NCBI GenBank assembly: GCA_027563935.2
Contig: CM050447.1
Coordinates: 11,438,501 to 11,502,500 of the forward strand
Origin: Costus lasius
Taxonomy: Eukaryota; Streptophyta; Magnoliopsida; Zingiberales; Costaceae
Direction: 5' to 3'
DNA: 64,000 nucleotides
In this document: positions 13,636 through 24,416 of the stretch, piece after piece
Position numbering within the stretch: position 1 is the stretch's first letter
How the letters are laid out: each line of letters opens with the position of its first letter
Position numbers and translations under genes: made by a program
The notes under the pieces: generated by a model
Told to the model about the DNA's origin: nothing
Seen by the model: only the letters and a program-made list of their open reading frames with translations
The model's database searches: none

Positions 13636-16600
13636 TAGAAACCGATTGGCTGAATTAGGACAGTGTGCTAATACCAACCAGTACCAACAAGTATATACCG
13701 GCCTGACATTGGACTGGCATACCAGTTCGGAACGGTATTTTGAACCTTGCTTATAAGAGCTAAATATAATATTCTTGACACTTAAATCTTAAGTACCTTC
13801 ATGCTAGGATGAATTTGTAACCCTTTTGGAGCAAAGTGGTCATGCATATCCTGAACAATATTGTTCATTTGTCTCAATCCTTCAATCTTTTTGTTGAATT
13901 GTTCGGTCAATTTAGAAAATAGATTGTCATCATTTATAAATATTACCAAATCCTCAAGTTGATTGTTCATCTTTGCAGAATAATTTTCCATGCTTCCCTG
14001 AGTTTTCACCAACTCTTCCCTGCATTCAGCTAACTTGGCCCTCAAATCTAAAACCTCATGTTCACTTTTGGTTTCCAAATAATTCTTGTCAATATTCAGT
14101 TGTGTGATATCCTTCTCTGCTTTTACCAATGCATCTTCAAGTGATCTGATAGTAGCATAAGTTTCAGATAACTTACTAGCAGTCAAATCCTTCTCCTCCT
14201 TAACCTCCTCCAACTCTTGTTCCACAGCAATCTTGGCAAGTTGAATCAAATTTTTCTCTTCAGAAACAAAAGAAATGTAATTTTCTTTCTTTGACAATTC
14301 ATCTTCTAATGACTTAATAGTAATAAAAGCATTGGATAACCTGCTGGCTTGCAAACCAATCTCTTCTTTTACTTTATCAAGCTCTTCTCTGGCATGAAAT
14401 TTTCCAATTTCAGATTGTTCAATGTACTCAGCTATCCAGCTTACCTTTTCCAAAGGATCTTCAATGACATCAACAGCAGGAAGAACAAGCTTTTCTATTG
14501 AAGTAACTAAATCTACTAATTTAGTGCTAGTCTCCTGCAAACTATGTTTGATTTGATCTCTTTCAACTTTCAATGAGATAATATTTGCCTCTAATTCCTC
14601 AATGTGCTGAATATTAGCTGACAAATTATGAATCTGCTCTTGATTCTCACTAATGGTAGAATCCTTCAGCTGCAGCTCATGCTTTAGCTTCTCAATTTCA
14701 AATGTTTTTTCTTCCAGGGACTGTTTAAAGCCTTCACGTTCTTGCACTAAACCCTTCCCTTTCTTTACAGCCAAGGATAGCTTCTCCCTTAGCATAGAAT
14801 TTCTTTCCTCAGCTCTTTCTAGTTCTTTTTGTATGGAGTCTTTCTCATTTTTCAAAACTAATGCTTCATTTGACATTTTTGTCAGTTCATCTGATAGTCT
14901 TGCAATGGAAGATCTATCAATCATCTCGTCTTCAATAATCTTCTCATATAATTTCAATTCTTGATCTTTCAGAAATATTATACTCTGCATCCTCTCAAGC
15001 TGTTCAATTCCAGTGAGTGATGATTTTGTCTTTTCACTAATCCTAAGCATGCACTTCTCTGTTATCATACTTATATCAACAGGAAGTTCATTCAATGTGC
15101 TTTCAGATAAGTCCAGCAATACTTGTATCAACTGATTTTTGTCAGAAGAAAGCATAGACACTTTTTGAATTGCCTCTTCATATTCGCACCTTAGTTCTTT
15201 AAGCTCATTATGCAGAGTCTCTGTCACCAGCTTTTCTTCCAACAAACATGATTCCAACTGGTCAATTCCCTTTCGTGCCTCTAATATTTCTGATTCTCGT
15301 GAAGCCATAGCTACCTGAGCAGCATTCATTTCATTCTGCAATTTACTAATATCAACTTCAGCATGAATGAATTTTCTCACAAGCCAATTAATCTGATCAT
15401 CTAATTCTCTAGGAGAAATGTCTTGCGGCAATTCAATGGAAGAAATGGCTTCCCTGATTTTCCTATTTTCTAGGAGAATTACATCTGCAATCTTTTTTTG
15501 TTCAATGAACCACCTTACCCTATCAATGGACTCCATAGCAATCACTTCCTCTGGAGAATCGGCTAGTGATACAACTTTTTCAATTTCCTGAAGACACTTA
15601 CTCCTTTGTGAAAGCGACTCTTGAAGAGAAGACATCGAGGTGTACTTTGCATTCATATCCTCAATAATTGCCTTTGCAGTTTCTAAGTCATTGGTTTTTT
15701 GTTGCAACTCCTCTAAGCACTTCTCTAGCTCACTTGTCCTTTCGTGCAGTAAGAGTTTCAGACTTTCAAGATTTGCTTCAGCAGTCTGTAAAGCCTCAGA
15801 CTTGTGTTGTACTTCCTGCATGCATTTCTCTAGTTCACCTGTCTTTTCTGCCAAGGACTGCTTTAATGAATCACGATGCTGGACTAGTGATTTCCCCTTT
15901 GTCACCGCAATACCTAGCTTTTCCTTGGCTGCCATGAATTTGTTCTCTGCCTGCTCAAGTTCCAACTTTGTTTTGTTTATCTCTGTATGAGCCATCTCTA
16001 AACTTTCTCTTGTATTCTCAGCTTGTTCAGTTAGTTTCTTGTTCTCTTCCTCAAGTCTGTCATATTTCTCCTGAAGAGAAGTGTTTTTTCTCTTGCTTTC
16101 GAACAACTCATCGCGAGCAAAACTGAAAACTTTTCCCAGATCATGATCTTCTAAGGCAATAAATGCAGGCTTGACGTCTTCTAAGCACTGTCGAAGTAGA
16201 TGGATTTCTGATAAGAACTCAGAATGCTTTTTTATCAACATAAGTGTTTTCTTCTCAAGAAGAGAGAGGTCGTCACTAGGAGAATCATCAGCAGATACAT
16301 GTTCTTCTTCTATCACAGAATCAAGGGAAGGAAGTAACCTTTTGGTAACATCACCAGTTGACTCTTCCAAAGACTTCGACCATGTATCCTTAAGTGAGCC
16401 CAAATACGAAAGTATGACATCATGCGAGATTGAAACTTTAAAAAAGTTGGCATTGAGGTCCCCAATTTCTTGGTCTCTTTCATTCAGTGCGGAATGAAGC
16501 TGCTCTATTTTGCTCTCAGAATCTATCCTCTTGCCTATAGTGGCTTTCAGATCAACTAAAATTTTGGAGCAATCATTCAACACTTTGTGCAATGATGTGG

Positions 16601-17379
16601 GCGATGACAATTCCGTGTCGTCACTTCCAATTGTTTGAAGTTGAAGGTGACTGACAAACTCGTCATTCTTTGCAGTAGCAAGTAGAGAATGTTGGTGGAA
16701 GATGTCCTGAATATTTTGCCGAAGAATAACAACTTCCTTGCTGAAAACCTCTCTCTCTTCCTGAATCAAGATGTTAGTAAGATTAAACCAAGTCGGATGA
16801 AAAGAAGAAGCACCTCACCTTATACTTCCGGCACTCAGCAGCTGTGTCCTCCAGCCGAGCTTGAAGCCTTGCAAGATCATCCCCGCTAGAGCTCTCTCCG
16901 ATATCGATAACTGCAATGGAGTCCTCCAACCCGACGCTACGCGAGCCCGCGCCTCCCAGATCTTCCGACGCGTCCTCGAAGGCCTCCTCCCTTCCTGATT
17001 CGTCGATGGGCTCCTGCATCGACCCATCTATATTTACCAGGATGCCACTTTCGGGATCCCCTCGCGAGCCCCTGGAATCCTGCGTCGCAAACCCCTTAGC
17101 ATCCAACCACGCGACACAAAGATCCCAATCGACCAAAGATCTCAACGTTAACCCCAACAAGAAAAGACAAAATATAAAAGGATCCAAAGCCAGTACCTGA
17201 TCCGGCTGCCCCGGGAGCTCCACGAGCACACCGTCGCTGCTGCCGCTGTCGTCGGAGGATTGCTGACCGTGTCTAGGCGACCCGGCATCGGGGATCGGCT
17301 TCACCTCCTCGCCGCTGGATCTCGAACCCCCGCTGCTCGTAGACTTGGGGGAGGAGTCGGAATCCGAGCGGTCCGGCAT
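6837..17379 (-). CDS. TNO1: TNO1-like trans-Golgi network coiled-coil protein (SYP41-interacting)
   Basis: Eight exons on the minus strand: 17379-17197, 17079-16819, 16760-13797, 12814-12025, 11936-11287, 8528-8384, 8288-8207 and 6939-6837. All junctions are GT-AG and in phase, giving 1725 aa; Arabidopsis TNO1 is about 1800. The N-terminus is acidic and Ser-rich, and exon 3 alone encodes 988 residues of coiled coil. Two related segments carry a KGKSLVQ/KGKGLVQ motif near residues 431 and 813. Late exons give SEISEIEDVGPLGK, RTMRKGSNDHL and IPKQGKLIADRLDGIW. The last exon encodes one hydrophobic segment (LGLIAYLFCLHLWLLGAIL) ending at the C-terminus, a tail anchor. In Arabidopsis TNO1 binds the SNARE SYP41 at the trans-Golgi network and supports vacuolar transport and salt tolerance. 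The ATG at 17379 is used; upstream in-frame TTG is not a start. Confidence 0.92.
9971..10380. mobile_element. hAT-type MITE in TNO1 intron
   Basis: A 410-bp element with imperfect terminal inverted repeats (left TGGGGATGACAAAAAACCC; right end, inverted, TAGGGTGGCAGGTTGGGCC). It is flanked by near-perfect 8-bp duplications TTCAAACG/TTCAAAAG at 9963-9970 and 10381-10388. The 8-bp target site and TAGGG-type ends are typical of hAT elements. It lies in the 2.8-kb intron between 11287 and 8528. Confidence 0.75.
10650..10760. repeat. ACCGGTA-type repeat fragment
   Basis: Degenerate words such as GAAATACCAG, GGACCAGTACTC and AGACCGGTATA match a dispersed family seen at several places in this window. 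Ends are not defined. Confidence 0.45.
11130..11216. repeat. ACCGGTA-type repeat fragment
   Basis: Contains GTCGGTACCGACCAGTATA, ACCGGTCCAACATA and GGACCGGTACCAA in a near-palindromic layout, close to the exon ending at 11287 in the TNO1 intron. Confidence 0.5.
13587..13755. repeat. (TA)n microsatellite joined to an ACCGGTA-type fragment
   Basis: A pure TA run of about 22 units (13587-13630) is followed by AACCAGTACCAACAAGTATA, CCGGCCTGACATTGG and GGAACGGTATTTTGAACCTTG. The last words resemble the CAAGG-terminated MITE at 45601-45723. It lies in the TNO1 intron between exons 3 and 4. Confidence 0.6.
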
Positions 17380-17924
17380 TACTTCCGGCAACCCTCACCA
17401 GACCCAAACAGGATCGATCATATGAAATCAGCCGAGCTCGAGATCTGGAATTGGGAGAGACTACCCAAAAGAAAATGAATGGTTTGGTCTGCCGTGCTTT
17501 GGAACAGTTGACCGGTTAACCGGAGACCCGAGACCCACGGCTGAGCAATTCGATGCCGGAGAGAGGAGATCGTGAGGGAAGAAGGTAAATAACCCCCCGG
17601 CTATGCAATTTAATCCCTCTTTATTTTCATTTTAAAGAGTGCCTCGTACTTCTACTTTCTAAAATTAAATTAAATTAAATTATCATATTTTCTATTTCTT
17701 ATAATTTTTATATGTAAAATTTCTCAGCAACTTTAAAATATTACGAATCATTTTAAAATATATATTATCAAAAGCATACAAAAAATATCGTGATAGCTTT
17801 TTTAAAAATTAAATATTGATATTGTTTTAACATTATGAAGGATATTTTAAAAACTATGTTTCAGTTGGCTGTTATTGTTATGTATCCTTAGTTGCCCCTC
17901 TCAAATACTTTAATTAAGAAAAAC

Positions 17925-18047
17925 TTTCTGTTTTATGGAGAGAATCCACGTAGAGGAGAAGAAATATTACAATGAATTTGGATGTAAAAACTATGAGATT
18001 TATTATATTTTTTTTTCCTATGTGAATTCTCTCCATCGAAACAGGTG
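17925..18047. mobile_element. Short palindromic MITE
   Basis: The left arm CTGTTTTATGGAGAGAATCC is matched, inverted, at the right by CTGTTTCGATGGAGAGAATT, about 120 bp apart. CTGTTT-type ends suggest a PIF/Harbinger-like origin; the target duplication is not clear. Confidence 0.5.
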
Positions 18048-18571
18048 CTTAAAAAAAAAGTAGGGATTAGCAATCGGTATTTACAGAAAAAAAATTTTCT
18101 AAAAATTTTAATACTGAATTTATGAAAATTCGAAAGCTTATCGAATTGTATTTACTAAAAAAATCAATAAATTTGATAAATTAGAAGGTTGTATAATGGG
18201 CTGATGGTTAGAGCCCTAGCAGCACAACAGAGTATGTTGAGATAGCCCAAAAGCCCAATTGCGGATAAAAAAATATATTATATAAAATTTATTTAATAAT
18301 TTTTTTATGGAATAAAAAAATTTACTAATATCAATATCAATAACTGAATAATTAAAAAAATATTATTACTGTTACTAATATCAAATTTATTATGCTCACC
18401 CTTAAAGAGCTCAGATAAGCTCTGAGCTGTACTAAGTAAAATCTTAAGCGAAGAGGACTATGGGCGATGAGGACTATGGGCCTTATTGGATGAGTAGAAT
18501 TACATTAAAAAATTCATATTTTAGATTGCAGGGAACGGGTTTGAACTTTAGTTTCTTCTTATTAGATGACG

Positions 18572-18572
<1 letters not shown>

Positions 18573-18612
<40 letters not shown>

Positions 18613-18820
18613 GATAATCTACTCATCGAGATCTATTCAACGGTACCAAAATCGCCGTGATCCAAATCTTATATGAGGAGAAAAAAATCAAGAAGTATAA
18701 TAAAATTTATGATAGATTATATTCTACTATAATTCCCGATTTTTTTTTCTCATCGTATACGATTTGGATTGCGACGATTTTGGTACTGTTGGATAGATCT
18801 CGATGAGTAGATTATCATAA
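18573..18820. mobile_element. (TA)n run plus long foldback element
   Basis: A TA run (18573-18609) abuts an inverted repeat. The arm 18609-18690, starting TTATGATAATCTACTCATCG, is mirrored at 18739-18820 with few mismatches, leaving a loop of about 50 bp. Transcription from either strand would give a long hairpin. No transposase gene and no convincing target duplication were seen. Confidence 0.65.
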
Positions 18821-19578
18821 CATTATTTATTTATTTTTTTAAACCTATTTAAATCTGAAAATTTAAATCCTTCTCCACAAAATGAAAAGAAGGGTCCCTT
18901 CCCGAGACTTTTTTTCGGCATCCATGAGCTTTGCATATTTCTGTGTCTTATCAGCATTCTCATTGCTCTGATGTGCTGCCGTAGCTGCGCTGTCATAGTT
19001 GCGTTATGATTATAGAACCTGATGTTATAGATTTTTAAAAGTGTTTGTTAGAACTATTATGCTCCTACTATTGTTTTCATATAATTTTATATTTTAAATA
19101 TTCTAATTAAATAATAGTGACATGTAAGTGTGTATACATGTTTTTTATACATAAATAAATTTTAATTTTAGTAAAATAATTAAATTCATAAAATTATTCA
19201 AAAATATATATAAGTAATTAATTAATTAAATTTTAATATATAATATAATTAGCAAAAAAATATATTAAAATTAATTGATTGTATATATATTATATATTTT
19301 TTATAATTAAATAAATTTTGTTTTTAAAATTTAAAATAATTATTTTTATGAAATTATCAATTTTTATAAGATTAATTATTAAAAATTAATTTATTAACTA
19401 TTTCTAAATTAATTAATTTAAAATTATTATATATCATATCAAGGAACCCCGCAGTTACATTAGCTAAAAGTAGCAAAAACAATAAAATCCTATTTTAGTG
19501 AACACTGCCAAAATTTTATTGTTCCGCAGCAAAACAGGCGTGCCAAATAGGTGCACAGTGCTTGCTTCTGTTGGCAGT

Positions 19579-19583
19579 CCTAG
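19579..19583. repeat. Target site duplication CCTAG (left)
   Basis: Matches CCTAG at 23792-23796 exactly, defining the insertion of the LTR element between them. Confidence 0.9.
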
Positions 19584-20826
19584 TGTTAGGCCCTGGGCTC
19601 CCCGGTTCAGCCCAGAGGGGGTGGCCCAAGCCCAAGCCCAAGCCCAAGCCCAAAAGGAAGATGCAGGGTAAAGATTGAGGCGTTGACCCCAAACGCACGC
19701 ATCCTCGTGCGAAGCGGGCGACGCAACGGCGCTCGCACGCGACGCGAAATCTTCGGCGCGGACGCGAGCTCGTTGGCGAGCTCCCAGACGGAGTCGAGCG
19801 GCTGACTCGTACGCGAACGAAGCGGAATGCGGCGGCGAGTCTTCAGGCGCGAGACCCGGACGCGGCTGGAGCATGGGAAAAGACGAGCGAGGCAGCGTCG
19901 TCTTCAATCGGCGCGGAGGCGGCATGATCGTCTGGATTTGGAAAGAGGAGCGGGTCTTGCGGCGACATCGAAGGCACGGACGCAGAGCGGATTCGCGTGC
20001 GCCTACTCCTATAAAGGGAGCTTGGAGGAGAGATCGAAGATCGGCGACGTGAGGACGACGTGAGAAGTTGAGAGAAGGGTTTTGTAACTTTGATTTACGA
20101 AGGAAATAAAGTGAAGCTTTCCCTTCCGACGAGTGTTTCCGGCGAAATCCTCTGTTCTTCGGTGTACGGCGGCGACGAACCTCGGCAGCAGGCGGCTGTG
20201 AGGTCGTCGACGATCGGCGACGAATCGGAGACGCAGGCGGCGTCTTTCCCCCGCCGGCTTTCCCTTCCTCCGGCAAACCGTCGAACGCAGGCGGCGTTCG
20301 GCATCGTTCCTGCGTGCGAACGCTCGGCGCGAGGAAGACGAAGACGACATAGGCGGCTGACGCAAGCAGACGTCAGCGAGGCGAACGGGTCAAAATTGGC
20401 GGCGCAATTCGAAATCGAATTCGATTTCGTTCGCGACGTCAGCGTGACGTCATCGGAGGAAGCCGAGTTCGCGGCGACGAATTAATCGGTCGCTGACGTC
20501 ATCGTGACGTCAGCAAGAGCGATTCGGCGGCGAGTTTGCACAGTAAACGTGATTTTGACCGGGTCAAAATCAGAAGAGGTATTTTGATTTTCTGATTTGG
20601 GATTTTCGATTCTTTCTCGATTTCTCAAATTAGGGTTAGGGTTTCCAATCCTTTCCTCGAGAGAATTGCAATTTGGGGGTAAAAAGTGAGCGTGAACTAG
20701 GGTTTCGAATTTGGGGACGAAATTCGGTCCGGAAACCCTAGCGCGATCACGTTCCGGTGTTCCGCCGGACGGCCTTGAGACAACGGATAAGCGTTGTTTT
20801 TAGACCGTTCCGACCGGGGCGTGACA
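19584..20826 (+). repeat. 5' LTR of the TR-GAG element
   Basis: Begins TGTTAGGCCC and ends GGGGCGTGACA. Near the start is a hexamer run (AAGCCC, about 5 copies). A likely promoter TATA box (CTATAAAGG) is near 20009. Three perfect TGACGTCA palindromes lie at 20445, 20494 and 20505. ORFs on both strands of this GC-rich LTR recur in both copies and are not treated as genes. Confidence 0.92.
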
Positions 20827-20828
20827 AC

Positions 20829-20840
20829 AGGTATCAGAGC
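20829..20840 (+). other. Primer binding site (tRNA-Met type)
   Basis: AGGTATCAGAGC starts two bases after the 5' LTR. It matches the usual TGGTATCAGAGC plant initiator-Met primer site except at the first base. Confidence 0.8.
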
Positions 20841-20858
20841 TTAAACTGATCCAACAGC

Positions 20859-22493
20859 ATGGTGAATCAAGGAGATCGCATTGCCCGGATCGAGCAAGTG
20901 CTCGGTTTGACTGGGAATAGCAGAGATGCGGTGGTTCCTCAAGTGGAGGAACTCCATCGCACAATAGAGGAGCAAAGACTGCAGATCCTTGCTCTCCAAC
21001 AAACTTTGGCTGGAGTAGTGGAGGCTCCCCAGAATGTTGAAGGCATGGCGGCCCTACAAGAACAAGTAGGGGCTTTGCAAGGACAAGTGACGACGTTGGC
21101 AACGCAGGTAGCCAACACCACGGCAACTCAGCAGCAGATATTGGCAGACCTCGCGGTGATGCGCATGGCCTTGGCGCAGGTACAAGGGGGTGGCTCTACA
21201 GCAGCCGGGGCAGAGTATGGGGCTCCCAACGGCAACGGGAAGGTTCGCACCCCAGAACCTGCAATGTTCAAGGGGGCCAGATCTGCAAAAGTGTTGGGTA
21301 ATTTTCTATGGGACATGCAACAATATTTTGAGGCTAACCATGTCACAGATCAGGAGAAGGTGAGAGTGTGCACAGCATATCTCTCAGATGATGCGAAGCT
21401 CTGGTGGAGAACTAAAGTTGATTCTACATCAGAGGCAGCCAGTTGGACTTGGGAGGTGTTCCGAGAGGAACTGCGACAACAGTTCCTTCCCGGAAACTCG
21501 GTGGACCAAGCGCGAGAGGCGGTGGATCGGCTAAAGCATACAGGGACGATCCAGGAGTATGTCAGGACGTTCTCCGCGCTGATGTTGGAGCTACCTGAGA
21601 TGGCAGAGGGAGATAGAAGGTACTTCTTCCTCCGGAATCTCCAACCTTGGGCGGCAACGGAGGTACGAAGACATGCACCACAGGACTGGAGGACGGCTGC
21701 TGCTATAGCCGAGTCCTTGGTGGACCAGAGGACTTCAGGGACGACCTTCCAGAGAGCACAAAGGTCGCCCCCGAAGCGACCATCTCCACCCAGACCCAGA
21801 GCACCAGAGAGAGAGAGACTCTCTCCCCGACGAAACGGAGGACAAGCAGCGTGGCAGGGGAACACTAGACCTGCAGAGCGAGGGCAAGGTCAACTGAGAC
21901 CGATTGCCTGCTTTTTGTGCAAAGGACCGCACCGGATACGCGACTGTCCAGATCGACAGCGATTGAACGCAATTGCAGCGATTGTGCATCGCGAGCTTGC
22001 TGAGAAACCGACGGAGGTGCATGACGAGGAACCAGTAGATGCTCGCATAGGAGTTGTGCGCATTGCCTCGGTGGTGGCAGGAGGATCATCCTCGACCCCC
22101 GCAGAAGCAGAGCCGAAGGACACAGTCGGCCAAAGCAACATCGAACAGAAGACGAGCTCCGGAGATGCGAAACTTCCGCAGGAAACTCGGACATGGGCGC
22201 AGGTGACATCTTCGGCGAGTGAGGGGGACGCAAAGACAACGTCTCCCCCACTAGCTTCTTCAGGCAAAGGTTGTGGAGCAAAGGAAGCAGCGACAACAAA
22301 GAAGACCTTTCCCTATAGATCTTTTGCCGAGCGATGGAAGGAAATGGAGGCTGAAGGTCCAGATTGGTTTAAGAAAGATCTCTGTGGAGCAAAACTTTAT
22401 GGAGATAAAACTCTTGAAGAATGCCGACGTGAGGAAGAGACCTACGAGGCTAATCGTGCCGAGCAGGAGCGGCGGCTCGCCGCCAGGCGTTGA
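20859..22493 (+). CDS. gag: Intact Gag polyprotein with C-terminal extension
   Basis: A single uninterrupted 544-codon ORF, starting 18 bp after the primer site. The N-terminal 110 residues are heptad-rich and probably coiled coil. Residues about 130-270 form the Retrotrans_gag domain ([39 protein letters not shown]). An Arg/Pro-rich stretch leads to one zinc knuckle, CFLCKGPHRIRDC, with Cys351, Cys354, His358 and Cys363. The remaining roughly 180 residues have no protease signature and end in a charged helix (CRREEETYEANRAEQERR). Gag forms the particle and binds the RNA; polymerase functions would come in trans. The stop lies 55 bp before the 3' LTR. The origin of the C-terminal extension is unknown to me. 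Confidence 0.9.
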   Translation: MVNQGDRIARIEQVLGLTGNSRDAVVPQVEELHRTIEEQRLQILALQQTLAGVVEAPQNVEGMAALQEQVGALQGQVTTLATQVANTTATQQQILADLAVMRMALAQVQGGGSTAAGAEYGAPNGNGKVRTPEPAMFKGARSAKVLGNFLWDMQQYFEANHVTDQEKVRVCTAYLSDDAKLWWRTKVDSTSEAASWTWEVFREELRQQFLPGNSVDQAREAVDRLKHTGTIQEYVRTFSALMLELPEMAEGDRRYFFLRNLQPWAATEVRRHAPQDWRTAAAIAESLVDQRTSGTTFQRAQRSPPKRPSPPRPRAPERERLSPRRNGGQAAWQGNTRPAERGQGQLRPIACFLCKGPHRIRDCPDRQRLNAIAAIVHRELAEKPTEVHDEEPVDARIGVVRIASVVAGGSSSTPAEAEPKDTVGQSNIEQKTSSGDAKLPQETRTWAQVTSSASEGDAKTTSPPLASSGKGCGAKEAATTKKTFPYRSFAERWKEMEAEGPDWFKKDLCGAKLYGDKTLEECRREEETYEANRAEQERRLAARR

Positions 22494-22531
22494 GCGGCGT
22501 GCCCACGCCGGACATCGAGGGCGATGTCCAA

Positions 22532-22548
22532 ATTGGGCCGGGGAGAAT
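22532..22548 (+). other. Polypurine tract before the 3' LTR
   Basis: GGGCCGGGGAGAAT immediately precedes the TGTTAGG start of the 3' LTR, the position where plus-strand priming occurs. Confidence 0.65.
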
Positions 22549-23791
22549 TGTTAGGCCCTGGGCTCCCCGGTTCAGCCCAGAGGGGGTGGCCCAAGCCCAA
22601 GCCCAAGCCCAAGCCCAAAAGGAAGATGCAGGGTAAAGATTGAGGCGTTGACCCCAAACGCACGCATCCTCGTGCGAAGCGGGCGACGCAACGGCGCTCG
22701 CACGCGACGCGAAATCTTCGGCGCGGACGCGAGCTCGTTGGCGAGCTCCCAGACGGAGTCGAGCGGCTGACTCGTACGCGAACGAAGCGGAATGCGGCGG
22801 CGAGTCTTCAGGCGCGAGACCCGGACGCGGCTGGAGCATGGGAAAAGACGAGCGAGGCAGCGTCGTCTTCAATCGGCGCGGAGGCGGCATGATCGTCTGG
22901 ATTTGGAAAGAGGAGCGGGTCTTGCGGCGACATCGAAGGCACGGACGCAGAGCGGATTCGCGTGCGCCTACTCCTATAAAGGGAGCTTGGAGGAGAGATC
23001 GAAGATCGGCGACGTGAGGACGACGTGAGAAGTTGAGAGAAGGGTTTTGTAACTTTGATTTACGAAGGAAATAAAGTGAAGCTTTCCCTTCCGACGAGTG
23101 TTTCCGGCGAAATCCTCTGTTCTTCGGTGTACGGCGGCGACGAACCTCGGCAGCAGGCGGCTGTGAGGTCGTCGACGATCGGCGACGAATCGGAGACGCA
23201 GGCGGCGTCTTTCCCCCGCCGGCTTTCCCTTCCTCCGGCAAACCGTCGAACGCAGGCGGCGTTCGGCATCGTTCCTGCGTGCGAACGCTCGGCGCGAGGA
23301 AGACGAAGACGACATAGGCGGCTGACGCAAGCAGACGTCAGCGAGGCGAACGGGTCAAAATTGGCGGCGCAATTCGAAATCGAATTCGATTTCGTTCGCG
23401 ACGTCAGCGTGACGTCATCGGAGGAAGCCGAGTTCGCGGCGACGAATTAATCGGTCGCTGACGTCATCGTGACGTCAGCAAGAGCGATTCGGCGGCGAGT
23501 TTGCACAGTAAACGTGATTTTGACCGGGTCAAAATCAGAAGAGGTATTTTGATTTTCTGATTTGGGATTTTCGATTCTTTCTCGATTTCTCAAATTAGGG
23601 TTAGGGTTTCCAATCCTTTCCTCGAGAGAATTGCAATTTGGGGGTAAAAAGTGAGCGTGAACTAGGGTTTCGAATTTGGGGACGAAATTCGGTCCGGAAA
23701 CCCTAGCGCGATCACGTTCCGGTGTTCCGCCGGACGGCCTTGAGACAACGGATAAGCGTTGTTTTTAGACCGTTCCGACCGGGGCGTGACA
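22549..23791 (+). repeat. 3' LTR of the TR-GAG element
   Basis: Same 1243-bp length as the 5' LTR and, as read by eye, the same sequence. Followed by the CCTAG target duplication at 23792-23796. Confidence 0.92.
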
Positions 23792-23796
23792 CCTAG

Positions 23797-24416
23797 TATG
23801 GCAAAAGCAATGCAGTCCTAAACGTGGCCTATGTAGTGTTGAGTTTTTTTACTTAACACCAGTGATTGAAGCTAGATAATATTAAGGGTTAGTTTTGGGG
23901 TATCTCTTTAGTATATTCTTAGTATTAGGTTTGACTTACGAATCCAATCAAATTTTCGCAGTAAACTTGTTATATATATACACTAAACCATATAATCAAT
24001 AATTTTAAGTTTTATTTGATTATCTTAATCACATAAAAGTAAAATGGTACCTTATATTATCTTTAACATATTAGTATTTATTATTAACTTAGAGAAATCT
24101 ATAATACCTATGTATGTACAAATGTGTATATATAAGCTAGGAATTTTGTTGTTATTATAATCCAAGTCAAGGGATGTATGGAAAAACATTTCTAGAACTA
24201 TGTATAGTATCATATTGATATATACAACTCGACTAGATGCAGCGAGTTTTAATAAGATCAAATTTAATAATATTAGTTCTATATACTCAAAATAAAATAT
24301 AAATATATTTTTATGAATTCCTAGCTACATTTATATAAAAATAGTTTTTGGTAATAAAATAACTATGTATAGTATCATATTTTTTTTAAGTTTTGTATAT
24401 TACTTTAAAATTAGCT
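23797..24416. other. AT-rich intergenic DNA, nothing recognised
   Basis: This continues the pre-insertion sequence interrupted by the TR-GAG element. No coding remnant or terminal repeats seen. Confidence 0.4.

Larger units (their letters stand above)
17400..19583. other. Intergenic AT-rich region with small palindromic elements
   Basis: This is the TNO1 promoter and upstream side, with no coding remnant. Two small elements inside are listed separately. The stretch 18830-19440 is almost pure AT with nothing recognisable. Confidence 0.5.
19584..23791 (+). mobile_element. Non-autonomous gag-only LTR retrotransposon (TR-GAG type), very young
   Basis: The 4208-bp element has two 1243-bp LTRs, a tRNA-Met-type primer site, one Gag ORF and a purine-rich tract before the 3' LTR. 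No protease, reverse transcriptase, RNase H or integrase coding is present in the 1.7-kb interior. Both ends show the 5-bp CCTAG duplication. The LTRs are equal in length and I saw no differences between them, so the insertion should be recent. This layout fits the described TR-GAG class of plant elements, which must borrow enzymes from an autonomous relative. The Gag and LTR ends resemble those of the chromovirus at 55401 onward. Confidence 0.9.

Noticed and set aside
14653..16497. Plus-strand ORFs of 89-116 codons
   Set aside because: Antisense shadows of the long TNO1 coiled-coil exon.
19464..20485. ORFs of 69-270 codons on both strands, repeated at 22450-23450
   Set aside because: They lie in the GC-rich LTRs and appear in both copies; overlapping frames on both strands and no domain indicate chance ORFs.
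20620..20650. Telomere-like TTAGGG repeats in the LTR
   Set aside because: Only about two units; AAACCCTAG/CTAGGGTTT words are common by chance and repeat in both LTRs.
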